A stretch of DNA of 64,000 nt from CAIKZJ01 sp041675325 (GTDB taxonomy: Bacteria; Bacteroidota; Ignavibacteria; Tepidaquicellales; Tepidaquicellaceae), in contig JBAYUG010000006.1 of assembly GCA_041675325.1 (NCBI GenBank), forward strand, positions 1-64,000. The letters are read 5' to 3'. Position numbers and translations under genes: made by a program. Shown here piece after piece: positions 16,884-25,419 of the stretch. How positions within the stretch are numbered: the stretch's first letter is position 1; every line of letters starts with the position of its first letter. Below the pieces are notes generated by a model, which searched no databases, was not told where the DNA came from, and saw only the letters and a list, made by a program, of their open reading frames with translations.

Positions 16884-17396
16884 ATGAAAAAGATCAATTA
16901 CATAATAGCCGCAGTTTTACTCATAACCGGATTCACGGTGTTTTCTTCCTGTTCTAAGGATGCAAACACACAGACGGGAGAAAAGAAAACTGACAACAAT
17001 ACAAATTTAAATAATCAAAAGGATAAAAAAGGTAAAATGGAACATTTAACAGCAGCAACATTTAAATCAAAAGTATTTAATTACGAAACGAATAAAGAGT
17101 GGAAGTTTGAGGGTGATAGACCTGCGATAATTGACTTCTACGCTGATTGGTGCGCACCGTGCAAGATGGTAGCTCCGGTTTTAGAAGAGCTTGCAACTGA
17201 TTACGACGGCAAGGTTGATATTTACAAGGTTGACACCGAAGTTGAGCAGGAACTTGCAGCAGTTTTCGGAATAAGAAGTATTCCTTCGATATTATTTATT
17301 CCTAAAAGCGGGCAGCCGCAAATGTCGGCAGGTGCAATGCAAAAAGAAGGATTTGTACAGGCAATAAACGAGATACTGCTTCCTTCTAACAATTAG
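16884..17396 (+). CDS. Thioredoxin-fold lipoprotein
   Basis: 170 residues. The lipobox VFSSC (Cys23) makes it a lipid-anchored periplasmic protein, with an Asn/Lys-rich linker (about 25-52). The thioredoxin domain (about 55-168) has the active site WCAPCK (Cys90, Cys93), the cis-proline in RSIPS and the usual KVDTE strand. CAPC is close to the CGPC of reducing thioredoxins, so disulfide reduction or exchange in the periplasm is likely. It stands alone, divergent from the kamA operon and followed by a strong hairpin. Confidence 0.88.
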   Translation: MKKINYIIAAVLLITGFTVFSSCSKDANTQTGEKKTDNNTNLNNQKDKKGKMEHLTAATFKSKVFNYETNKEWKFEGDRPAIIDFYADWCAPCKMVAPVLEELATDYDGKVDIYKVDTEVEQELAAVFGIRSIPSILFIPKSGQPQMSAGAMQKEGFVQAINEILLPSNN

Positions 17397-17440
17397 AGTT
17401 GTTTCTTTCATAGCTGATATATATCCGTTATGTCCTCCTT

Positions 17441-17477
17441 GAAGCGGGTTTACGAAAGTAGATCCGCTTCTTTATTT
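17441..17477. terminator. Hairpin with GAAA tetraloop between convergent genes
   Basis: A 13-bp stem (GAAGCGGGTTTAC with GTAGATCCGCTTC, two G-U wobbles on the plus-strand RNA) closed by a GAAA loop at 17454-17457 and followed by TTTATTT. It sits between the thioredoxin gene and the converging FkbM gene and should terminate the plus-strand transcript. Confidence 0.85.
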
Positions 17478-17479
17478 AA

Positions 17480-18211
17480 CTAAGACCTAAAAAATGTAGC
17501 GTCAACCTGAAGGACCCTGCCTGTTTCCTTATTGACAAAGGCGGGCTGGATACCGTGGAGTTCAAAACCGTAAGAAATAATTCTTTCGTACAACTCCTTG
17601 AAGAGAACCTGACCGTCATACAATTTTACCAGAGACATTTCCATATAAAATCCTTTGATTCGAGGCATTGAATTCACAGCACCATTAAGCACTTTATCTT
17701 CATATCCCTGCGTATCAATTTTAACGAGAATATTTTTACATCCTGAAGAATACTTATCAAGAACTGAATCAAGCTTAAACACTTTTGCTTTTTCAACTCC
17801 AACATATTTTGATTTAGGAGCAGCGGATTCGTGCTCTTCAAGCATTGAAAGAGCAGAGCTGCTTATAGAATTTTCGGAGATGTGCATTTCTATTTCTCCG
17901 TCTTCATCGCCGATTGCACATCTCTCGGCAGGCGTCCAGTCAGGATAGGACTTGCTGTTTGCCGACAGGACTTTATAAGCACTTTCTAGCGGTTCGAACG
18001 AAACCATCTTTCCTTTGTATCCCAGTTTATAAATCAATTCACCGAACTGCCCTGTATTTGCGCCTATATCGAATATCATATCAACGTTGTTGTGCAAGAG
18101 CTGTTTAACAAGAATCTCTTCATCGGTCATTTTAACATCGACTCCAAACTTATTGCCGATTTTTCTTAAAGCCATTTCAGACTTAATCTTATACAGTTTT
18201 AGTTTTGACAT
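17480..18211 (-). CDS. FkbM-family methyltransferase
   Basis: A 243-residue SAM-dependent methyltransferase. Motif I is IFDIGANTGQFG (about 57-68), an acidic residue in VSFEPL binds the ribose, and the FkbM-type segment VKIDTQGYE is at about 173-181. FkbM proteins commonly O-methylate sugars in glycan or natural-product clusters. It is 1 bp downstream of a family 2 glycosyltransferase and in a run with a family 4 enzyme, so a surface-glycan sugar is the likely acceptor. Confidence 0.88.
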   Translation of the reverse strand: MSKLKLYKIKSEMALRKIGNKFGVDVKMTDEEILVKQLLHNNVDMIFDIGANTGQFGELIYKLGYKGKMVSFEPLESAYKVLSANSKSYPDWTPAERCAIGDEDGEIEMHISENSISSSALSMLEEHESAAPKSKYVGVEKAKVFKLDSVLDKYSSGCKNILVKIDTQGYEDKVLNGAVNSMPRIKGFYMEMSLVKLYDGQVLFKELYERIISYGFELHGIQPAFVNKETGRVLQVDATFFRS

Positions 18212-18212
18212 A

Positions 18213-18977
18213 TTATAATAGTTTTCTTCTTTTGATGATATAAACAGTGAATTTGTAAGAGAGTTTAACGTGATTAAGCATAACGCTGAAACGATTGAAA
18301 TGTGTGCACAGCATACGGAATCTTTCTTTTAATGACTTCATCGTGTACTGCCGCGAATATCCGCCGATTAAGAACTTTGAGAGAGTCAGGTTTGTGTTTA
18401 TAACTCTGGTGCTTTTCTTTAGAAGTTTGATAGCCCAGTCTATATCGGCGACAAATTTATAATTAATATCATACTCTTCGCAGAGGCTCCGCTTTGCTAT
18501 CAAAGACTGATGTGACACGAGCATGCCTTCAATCATCTTTTTCCAGTTGAGATCTTTGGGCGGAATCTTTAATGTACGTTTTCCGTAACTGTGTCCGCTT
18601 TCATCAACCATCTCTGTATCGCCGTAATATACGTCGGCGTCTTTTACTTCGGCAAATACTTTGTTCAGGATATTGTCTTCAGCGGGTATATCACCTGAAT
18701 TAATGAACCAAACATAATTACCGGTAGAAGCATTTTGTCCTTTATTCATGGCATCATAAATGCCTTTGTCCTTTTCACTTATGAAATAGTTAATGATATC
18801 TTTATTGGAATTAATAACATCGAAAGTGCCGTCAGTTGAAGCGCCGTCTATAACAACGTATTCGAGATTATTATATTTCAGATTTCGGACAGCGGTGATT
18901 GTTTTTGTAAGGTTCTCTTTATTATTAAAGACAACTGTAATGATGCTGACTTTGGGATGCGGGTTGAAATTGTTCAT
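18213..18977 (-). CDS. Glycosyltransferase family 2
   Basis: A 254-residue GT-A-fold transferase that uses a nucleotide sugar. The nucleotide-binding strand VSIITVVFNN, the DGASTDGT segment, the EKDKGIYDAMNKG segment and the metal-binding region (normally D-x-D) read as NSGD at about 92-95. The last about 60 residues are basic and hydrophobic (RRKLL end) and may touch the membrane. It lies between a GT4 enzyme (abutting) and FkbM (1 bp), forming a three-gene glycan unit. Confidence 0.88.
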   Translation of the reverse strand: MNNFNPHPKVSIITVVFNNKENLTKTITAVRNLKYNNLEYVVIDGASTDGTFDVINSNKDIINYFISEKDKGIYDAMNKGQNASTGNYVWFINSGDIPAEDNILNKVFAEVKDADVYYGDTEMVDESGHSYGKRTLKIPPKDLNWKKMIEGMLVSHQSLIAKRSLCEEYDINYKFVADIDWAIKLLKKSTRVINTNLTLSKFLIGGYSRQYTMKSLKERFRMLCTHFNRFSVMLNHVKLSYKFTVYIIKRRKLL

Positions 18978-20072
18978 TTAAGAAAGAACCTCCTGATAAA
19001 AGTCGTATGTTTCATGGGCGCATTTATCCCATGAGAAGAGTTTTTCTCTGTCGCGACCTTTTTGAATTAAGTCGTTACGGATGTTTGTGTCATTAATAAC
19101 AGAATCGATACATGAGGACAGCTCTTCGGGGGAATCGGGATTAAAGTACAAACCTGCATTACCGCAAATTTCGGGCAAGGAGCCGACATTGGATGCAACG
19201 ATGGGACATTCATAAAACATGGCTTCGAGCAAAGGGATTCCGAAACCTTCGTATTTGGACGGATAAACAAATGCGGCTGCATATTTATAGAGATTAGCCA
19301 TCTTCTTATCGTTAGCTCCGACCTGGACAAAAGTATTTTGAAGATCTGCTTTTGAAATCATATCTGTTTCAGTTTTTGTGAATTCACCGCCGCCACAGCA
19401 AATAAGCTTATAATCAACTTTGAGAGATTGATTTATTTCGAACAGCTTAAGCATGATTGCAAAGTTCTTGTAGCTTCTTCTATCGCCGATGTATAAAATG
19501 TATTTCCCGTCTATGATAGACTTTTCGCTAATGTCATACCTCAGAGAATTAGCGAGATAGATTACTTTAACTTTTTTGCTTTTGAGGTCATACATTTCTT
19601 CAAGGTCTTTGCGTGTGGATTCCGAGATACAAATAATGCCGTCGGCTTTTTCGATGGCTATTTTCTTAAGCTTGGCTGATCTATCGAGCTTTGAAAAGTT
19701 TTCGGAGAACTTATCGTGGGTAAAATCATAAACTGTAACGACTCTCTTGTGCTTTTTGCTTACGTTGATATCGCCGAAGTAAGTCTGATGCATTATGTCA
19801 AAATTCTGCTTTTCGGCAAATCTTTCGAAAAGAGGTTTTTGTATTGTAATGGACAGAAACTTTGTTCTAGGAATATGCTTTATCTTAGAGCCTGAGAACA
19901 CTGTGAATTTATCGGAATATTTTTCGAGACCGTATTCGTTTATGAATCTGCCCATATAAAGCAATACTTCAGTATTAAATCCCGGCATTCGTCTGATTAG
20001 TTCAAAATAATAACGTGAGACCCCGCCGTACTTTTGAATCAGGAATATTTCATTATCGTAGAGTATTCTCAT
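18978..20072 (-). CDS. Glycosyltransferase family 4 (GT-B)
   Basis: A 364-residue GT-B-fold transferase. The N-terminal domain starts with a YGGVSRYYFELI acceptor-side loop, ILYIGDRRSYKNF starts the C-terminal nucleotide-binding domain (about 200), and the E-x7-E donor motif is in PSKYEGFGIPLLEAM. The family adds hexose or deoxyhexose to a growing polysaccharide on the cytoplasmic face. It is first in the GT4-GT2-FkbM run; its stop codon touches the start of the GT2 gene. Donor and acceptor are not predictable from sequence. Confidence 0.88.
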   Translation of the reverse strand: MRILYDNEIFLIQKYGGVSRYYFELIRRMPGFNTEVLLYMGRFINEYGLEKYSDKFTVFSGSKIKHIPRTKFLSITIQKPLFERFAEKQNFDIMHQTYFGDINVSKKHKRVVTVYDFTHDKFSENFSKLDRSAKLKKIAIEKADGIICISESTRKDLEEMYDLKSKKVKVIYLANSLRYDISEKSIIDGKYILYIGDRRSYKNFAIMLKLFEINQSLKVDYKLICCGGGEFTKTETDMISKADLQNTFVQVGANDKKMANLYKYAAAFVYPSKYEGFGIPLLEAMFYECPIVASNVGSLPEICGNAGLYFNPDSPEELSSCIDSVINDTNIRNDLIQKGRDREKLFSWDKCAHETYDFYQEVLS

Positions 20073-20664
20073 TTAATAATTTACTAAAAACATAAATAGC
20101 AGAAAATCTAATTAGTTATAATGATTAAGATAAAGATAGAAAATGGAATACGCCACAGCGCATCTTCGACACGGATTTGCACAGATAAAACGGATTATCG
20201 CGGATTTAAGAAACAAAATATTGCCCGCGAGAAAGAGACGGAAAGAGCCAAAGGTAATGGAGAGCCAAGTGAGAGCCAAGTGAGAACCAAGTAAAAACCA
20301 TTTACAGTATAATTATAGTGGATATGGAGTGGGTTTATAGCGGGTTTGGAGTGAGTTTTATAAATTGTGCTATCTATAGCATTATTAGCTATAATAGGAT
20401 GTTTTTTGAGTAGAATATCTAATTGAAGATTGATATATTTAAATATAATTAGATTTTTTGTGATTGTCAATAGATATTATAATTAATTCTACTTATTATT
20501 GTCTATATTATAATATGCAGACGAGAAGTGGTTTTTAGAGGGTGAAAAAACGAAACGGGGTGATCTTTTGTTTGTATATAGATAATTGCGATTTACAGTT
20601 TTTATAATGTTTAAAATTAATATTTTGTTTGTTAACTTAAATAATTAAATTAATTTAAATTAAT
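20073..20664. other. 590-bp intergenic island with repeat relics
   Basis: No gene. It holds a copy of the dispersed intergenic module at 20155-20248 (ACGGATTTGCACAGAT, ACGGATTATCGCGGATTT, then TTGCCCGCGAGAAAGAGACG) that recurs at 24797-25265. A triple 11-mer at 20260-20292 and a loose 22-bp doublet at about 20320-20363 (GGAGTGGGTTTATA / GGAGTGAGTTTTATA) follow. The remainder is AT-rich and presumably contains the lemA promoter. Confidence 0.7.
20260..20292. repeat. 11-bp tandem repeat GAGARCCAAGT x3
   Basis: Three adjacent 11-mers: two GAGAGCCAAGT and one GAGAACCAAGT, directly after the dispersed repeat module. Confidence 0.85.
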
Positions 20665-21279
20665 ATGAAAATTACGAAGTATTTATTATCAGTAGTTGTA
20701 TTATTTATCATCGCCTCATCAATTTCAGGGTGCGGTTATAACTCACTGGTCACTTCCGAAGAGACAATTAGTTCAGCATGGGCTCAGGTAGAGAACCAGT
20801 ATCAAAGAAGAGCAGACCTTATTCCAAACCTTGTGCAGACTGTTCAGGGAGCGGCAGATTTTGAGAAAAGCGTTCTGACAGAAGTAACAGAAATGAGAAG
20901 CAGGGTTGGACAGGTAAAGCTAAGCGCAGATGATCTAAACGATCCCGAGAAATTTGCTAAGTACCAGCAGGCACAGGACGGACTTTCCTCCGCACTTTCG
21001 AGACTTCTGGTTGTAACGGAAAATTATCCGTCGTTAAGGTCAAACGATAATTTTCTTCAGTTACAGTCACAGCTTGAGGGAACAGAAAACAGAATATCAG
21101 TTGAGAGAAAGAAATTTAACGAAGCAGTTCAGGCATTCAACACACAAGTAAGAAGTTTTCCAACGATAATAACAGCAAAGATTTTCGGCTTCAAAGAAAA
21201 GCCATACTTCAAAGGCAAGGAAGGCAGCGAGAACGCACCTGACGTGAACTTTGACTTTAACAAGAAAGATAAGAAATAA
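20665..21279 (+). CDS. lemA: LemA family protein
   Basis: 204 residues. The signal sequence contains a lipobox-like SSISGC (Cys23), so this copy may be a lipoprotein rather than the usual signal-anchored form. The helical LemA core is clear: WAQVENQYQRRADLIPNLV at about 40-58, followed by long amphipathic helices through residue 170, and a short polar tail. LemA proteins form bundles at the envelope and usually pair with TPM-domain proteins; none is adjacent here. The gene is 34 bp upstream of the nucleotidyltransferase/PMM fusion. Confidence 0.9.
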   Translation: MKITKYLLSVVVLFIIASSISGCGYNSLVTSEETISSAWAQVENQYQRRADLIPNLVQTVQGAADFEKSVLTEVTEMRSRVGQVKLSADDLNDPEKFAKYQQAQDGLSSALSRLLVVTENYPSLRSNDNFLQLQSQLEGTENRISVERKKFNEAVQAFNTQVRSFPTIITAKIFGFKEKPYFKGKEGSENAPDVNFDFNKKDKK

Positions 21280-21313
21280 ATATAGATATTAAATAAAATA
21301 ATCTGATACGTAT

Positions 21314-23749
21314 ATGCAAGCTGTGATAATGGCGGGCGGGTTTGGCACGAGGTTAAGACCTTTGACCAACAGCATTCCAAAACCCATGGTACCGATTGTA
21401 AATGTCCCAATGCTTGAGCATGTTATAACACTGCTTAAGAAGTATGACATTACCGATTTTGTAATGCTTCTTTATTACCAGCCTGAAATAATAAGACGAT
21501 ATTTTGATGATGGCTCTCAATTCGGAGTCAGCATAAAATATGAAATACCGGATAAAGATTACGGGACAGCAGGTGCGGTTAAACTTTCAGAGAAGTACAT
21601 AAAAGATGATTTCCTTGTTATAAGCGGTGATGTGCTAACGGATTTTGACCTTGGCGCAATACACAAATATCACAGTGAGAAAAAATCGATTGCTACTTTA
21701 TCACTATACAGCTCAGAGAATCCGCTTCGATACGGAATCGTTTTAACGGATAAAGATAATAAGATTGTCAGGTTTCTTGAGAAGCCATCTTCATCAGAGG
21801 TTTTCTCTGATACTATAAATACGGGTATATACTGCTTTAACAAGGAAGTATTTCAATATATACCGGAGGGTGAGAGCTTTGATTTCTCGAAGGATTTATT
21901 TCCTTATCTGCTTGCGAATCATGTTCCTTTATACGGATTTAAAAGCACGGGATACTGGAGAGACGTGGGTAACCTTGAAGAATACATTTCGGCGAACCTT
22001 GATGTGCTTGCGGGAAAGCTGAGCCACATTACTTTTAACAATACAAATGACAGCTGCATAAGCAACACTGCGATGATAGAGCAAGGTGCAAATGTTGAAA
22101 ACTCTGTGATAGGAAATGAAGTATTGATTGAAAAGGGTGCGGAAGTAAAAAACTCGATAATCTGGAACAACGTAATAATACATCAGAATGCGAAAGTGCT
22201 TTATGATGTGATAGGAAAAAACTGCGAGGTCGGAGCAAACACAAGAATCAACGACTTTGTATTTATCGGCGACAACTGTCTGATAGGCAAGAATGTGTTT
22301 ATCAGTTCGAGCATTAAGATATGGGATAAGAAGACGATTGACAACAACGCAAAGATTACTAGAAGTTTAATACAGGAAGATACATTCTTCAACGACCTGT
22401 TTACGGATTCAAGAATTACGGGGCTTTCGAACCTTCAGATAAATCCTGAGTTTGCGGCAAAGCTTGGTTCAGTTTACGGAGCATTCTTAGGACAGAATAA
22501 GAGCATGCTTGCGGGACGCGACATAGATGACATCTCAAACATGATAAAGCGTTCGATAACATCCGGTGCACTATCGGCGGGAGTTAACGTTTCGGATTTA
22601 CAGGTGATACCGATTCCGATTTTAAGACAGGAGCTGAAAAGCGGAGGACACTCGGGCGGAATCTTTGTAAGGAAGTCGCCGTTTGACCCCGGTTCAACGG
22701 ATATAATATTTCTTGATAAAGACGGCAAGGACTTATCGAGCAGCAAGACAAAAGCAATTGAAAGGTCTTTTTTCAGTGAGGAATATCAGAGAGCCGATTA
22801 TTTAGACGTTGGGACATTGAAATATCCTGAAAGAACAAACATGAAATACAAAGAGCATTTCATCGACTCGCTGGATATAGAAAGCATCAGAAAAAGGAAG
22901 TTCAAAATCGTTATCGACTATTCACACGGAATTGCGTCAACAATATTTCCGAATATACTGGGAGAGTTCAACTGCGAGGTTGTCTCACTCTCGGCGCACC
23001 TTGACAAGGATAGAATTACGAGAGAAGAGAAAGAATTCAAGAAGTCATTCGATAACTTCAGGTACGTTGTCCAGTCACTGAACTTTGACCTTGGGTTTAT
23101 GATAGATGCGGGCGGAGAGAAGCTCTGGCTGGCGACGCACGAGGGAAATGTTCTGAACGACTACAGATTCCTTGTTGTAACGCTGAAGATGTTCCTGATG
23201 GCGACACCGGGAGTGAAGAAAGTTGCCGTACCAGTACAAGCTTCGAGGGAAGTTGATATTGTTGCAAACGAATACGGCACGGAAGTAATAAGGGTTAAAG
23301 ATTCGCATTACAACATGATGACAGCCTGCAATGACAAGGAAGTGAGGTTTGTAGGCGGAACGAGACGCGGAGTATTTTTCCCTGATTTTATATATGCAAC
23401 TGACGGAATGTTTGCGATAGCAAAAATACTTGAGATGCAGGCAAAGATTAAAATGACGGTAGAGGATGTTGACAAACTTATTCCGAACCTTGTAATGAAG
23501 AAGGTAAACATTCCCTGCACGAGAGAGGACAAGGGAAAGATAATGCGTTTGTTTATGGAAGACACGATTCAGTACAAACAACAGTTGATAGACGGAGTAA
23601 AGGTGTTTCTAAACGAGACAGACACCGTTCTTTGCATACCGGATAAAACGAGGAACATAGTACATCTTAACGTTGAAACAGACACAGAAGAAAAGACAGA
23701 TAATTTATTAAATTTATACAAGAATATAATACAAGACTATATAATCTAA
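21314..23749 (+). CDS. Mannose-1-phosphate guanylyltransferase / phosphomannomutase-like fusion
   Basis: An 811-residue three-part protein. Residues 1-230 are a sugar-phosphate nucleotidyltransferase with GGFGTRLRP (8-16) and PKPM. About 250-360 is a left-handed beta-helix of hexapeptide repeats. About 375-800 follows the fold order of a phosphohexomutase. In that last part the catalytic loops are lost: where TASHNP is expected there is SGGHSGG (443-449), and where DPDGDR is expected there is DAGGEKLW (598-605). The mutase half therefore probably lacks activity and may be regulatory or structural. The nucleotidyltransferase half should make a GDP- or UDP-sugar; fusions of this layout are known in several phyla, including cyanobacterial UDP-glucose pyrophosphorylase relatives. 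It is followed 24 bp later by ptsN. Confidence 0.85.
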   Translation: MQAVIMAGGFGTRLRPLTNSIPKPMVPIVNVPMLEHVITLLKKYDITDFVMLLYYQPEIIRRYFDDGSQFGVSIKYEIPDKDYGTAGAVKLSEKYIKDDFLVISGDVLTDFDLGAIHKYHSEKKSIATLSLYSSENPLRYGIVLTDKDNKIVRFLEKPSSSEVFSDTINTGIYCFNKEVFQYIPEGESFDFSKDLFPYLLANHVPLYGFKSTGYWRDVGNLEEYISANLDVLAGKLSHITFNNTNDSCISNTAMIEQGANVENSVIGNEVLIEKGAEVKNSIIWNNVIIHQNAKVLYDVIGKNCEVGANTRINDFVFIGDNCLIGKNVFISSSIKIWDKKTIDNNAKITRSLIQEDTFFNDLFTDSRITGLSNLQINPEFAAKLGSVYGAFLGQNKSMLAGRDIDDISNMIKRSITSGALSAGVNVSDLQVIPIPILRQELKSGGHSGGIFVRKSPFDPGSTDIIFLDKDGKDLSSSKTKAIERSFFSEEYQRADYLDVGTLKYPERTNMKYKEHFIDSLDIESIRKRKFKIVIDYSHGIASTIFPNILGEFNCEVVSLSAHLDKDRITREEKEFKKSFDNFRYVVQSLNFDLGFMIDAGGEKLWLATHEGNVLNDYRFLVVTLKMFLMATPGVKKVAVPVQASREVDIVANEYGTEVIRVKDSHYNMMTACNDKEVRFVGGTRRGVFFPDFIYATDGMFAIAKILEMQAKIKMTVEDVDKLIPNLVMKKVNIPCTREDKGKIMRLFMEDTIQYKQQLIDGVKVFLNETDTVLCIPDKTRNIVHLNVETDTEEKTDNLLNLYKNIIQDYII

Positions 23750-23773
23750 TTTTAGAAATTTAATTAATTTGAA

Positions 23774-24244
23774 ATGAAAGTAAGCGACATATTATCTGAA
23801 AAGATAATAGAGGTAAATCTGGCAGTAAAAGACAAGAACGATGCCATAACAAAGATGTTAGAGCTGGCAAAAAATTCAGGCAACATACTGGACTTTGAAG
23901 CAGTGAGCAAGTGTGTGTTTGAGAGAGAGAAGCTGGTATCAACGGGCGTTGGCAAAGGTTTTGCGATACCGCACGGCAAATCGGATGAGATAAAAGAAAT
24001 AGTGGCGGCTTTTGCACTGCTTAAAGATCCTATTGATTTTGATTCGATTGACGGAGAGCCAGTAAGGTTTGTGTTTCTTTTAGTCGGAAAAGACAGCATG
24101 CTGAATTTACACATAAAACTTCTAAGCAGAATATCCAGATTAATGAATAAAGACGAGTTCAGGGAAAAATTACTTGCTGCTGAGACCAAACAACAGGTGC
24201 TGAAACTCTTTGTAGAAGAAGAACAGAGTTATCTTGATATTTAG
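23774..24244 (+). CDS. ptsN: PTS EIIA-Ntr type protein
   Basis: 156 residues of the EIIA fructose/nitrogen family. The phosphorylatable histidine is His67 in GFAIPHGKS, preceded by the STGVGKG segment and followed by the FVFLLVGKD strand. In EIIA-Ntr proteins, phosphorylation state regulates potassium, nitrogen or envelope functions rather than sugar uptake. No EIIB/EIIC or other PTS gene is near, so regulation is more likely than transport. A perfect terminator hairpin follows. Confidence 0.88.
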   Translation: MKVSDILSEKIIEVNLAVKDKNDAITKMLELAKNSGNILDFEAVSKCVFEREKLVSTGVGKGFAIPHGKSDEIKEIVAAFALLKDPIDFDSIDGEPVRFVFLLVGKDSMLNLHIKLLSRISRLMNKDEFREKLLAAETKQQVLKLFVEEEQSYLDI

Positions 24245-24250
24245 ATTATA

Positions 24251-24285
24251 AACCTGCTGCTTTTATAAGCAGCAGGTTGTTATTA
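24251..24285. terminator. Perfect 12-bp hairpin between convergent genes
   Basis: AACCTGCTGCTT (24251-24262), a TTAT loop, then AAGCAGCAGGTT (24267-24278), followed by GTTATTAT on the plus strand. On the minus strand the hairpin is followed by TATAATCT, a weaker tract. It separates ptsN from the converging epimerase gene. Confidence 0.85.
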
Positions 24286-24288
24286 TAA

Positions 24289-24687
24289 CTATTGCTTGTG
24301 TTGTGCCAGTTCCATGAGAATACCATTAGTTGATTTAGGATGAAGAAATGCAATCAACATTCCCTCTGCCCCAATCCTTGGCTGCTGATCGATTAGCTGA
24401 ATACCGTTTTGCTTTAGCTCTTCCAGTTTACCTGCAACGTCAGGGACATTGAAAGAACAGTGATGAATTCCCTCGCCTCTTTTCTCGACGAACTTACCTA
24501 TTGGAGAATCTTCAGAGGTAGCTTCAAGAAGTTCAATATCAAAATTTTCAAGTTTAATTTTTATTACTTTCACTTTCTGTTCGGCAACATATTCCATCTC
24601 ACCGGCTTTAACACCGAATATTTTTTCAAATAAGGGAACGGATGTTTCAAGAGATTTAACGGCGATTCCTAAATGTTCAAGTTTCAT
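24289..24687 (-). CDS. mce: Methylmalonyl-CoA epimerase
   Basis: Interconverts (S)- and (R)-methylmalonyl-CoA in the propionate/succinate route. 132 residues with two beta-alpha-beta-beta-beta modules of the vicinal-oxygen-chelate fold. The metal ligands appear as His5 in LEHLGIAV, the histidine pair in GIHHCSF and the glutamate in ILMEL near the C-terminus. Length is normal. The mutase and carboxylase partners are not in the window. The gene stands alone, bounded by a terminator and a repeat island. Confidence 0.9.
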   Translation of the reverse strand: MKLEHLGIAVKSLETSVPLFEKIFGVKAGEMEYVAEQKVKVIKIKLENFDIELLEATSEDSPIGKFVEKRGEGIHHCSFNVPDVAGKLEELKQNGIQLIDQQPRIGAEGMLIAFLHPKSTNGILMELAQHKQ

Positions 24688-25419
24688 ATTTTAAATTGAT
24701 AGGTTTAATAAATGTTTCAATAAAAATAAGGAATTAGAATGATTAGAAAAATTCAATTAATAATGGGACGCTGATGAAAACAGACTATTAAGAACGCACA
24801 CTGAAAGAACTGATGGATTACGATTTGCACTGATTTAAAGCATAAAAATAATTGAACACGGATTGGCACGGATGAAGCGGATTAACACGGATTAAGAACT
24901 GAATTTATTGCCCACGGGAAAGAAAACGGAAAGAACGTGTAATATAATTTATTTAAGATAAAGTATTGAACACTGAAAGAACTGATGGATTATGATTTGC
25001 ACTGATATAGAACTTAAAATAAATGGAACGCGGATTAACACCGGTTTAACGGATTATTACAGATTAAAGACTGGATTTATTGCCCGCGGGAAAGAGACGA
25101 AAAGAGTGATAGAAGAATACAAGATTAAATCAGAAAAAAGATTATATACTGAGTGCGCGATGAAGAAAACTGCAAACAAATGAAAAGACCTATCACCGAG
25201 AGCACAGAGGGAATTAAAGAGGACACAGAAGGAAAAATGATTTATTGCCAGCGGGAAAGAGAACTATTGAAAAAGTTAATACTTGTTTGGGGCACTTACA
25301 CTTATAATGAAAGTGATAAATTATTGCAAAAGAACAGGTGAAATAATACATGTATTTTATTGCCAAATAATATTACTTTGCAGGTATTAAAATGGTTTTA
25401 ATAATTAATCCCGGCTTAA
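24688..25419. other. 730-bp repeat-filled intergenic region
   Basis: No real gene; short frames at 24992-25341 are translations of repeats. It contains two long copies of the dispersed module (about 24797-24936 and 24969-25107) and a shorter third (about 25190-25262) with CACCGAGAGCACAGAG and TTTATTGCCAGCGGGAAAGAG. The DUF47 promoter should lie in 25340-25419; the segment TTGCC, then TACTTTG (25368-25374), only partly fits the consensus. Confidence 0.75.
24797..25107. repeat. Two direct copies of the dispersed intergenic module
   Basis: The head, CACTGAAAGAACTGATGGAT and its continuation, spans 24799-24834 and recurs at 24971-25006 with one mismatch in 36 bp. Each copy continues with ACGGATTAACACGG-like blocks and ends TTTATTGCCC(A/G)CGGGAAAG followed by AAAG-rich sequence. 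Copy spacing is 172 bp. Confidence 0.85.

Noticed and set aside
20073..20664. tRNA or riboswitch in the spacer
   Set aside because: No cloverleaf, TTCGAATC-type loop or known riboswitch core could be read; the sequence is repeats plus AT-rich DNA.
24992..25341. Short open frames of about 62-63 codons
   Set aside because: They translate repeat modules, have no ribosome site, no hydrophobic or domain pattern, and overlap each other.
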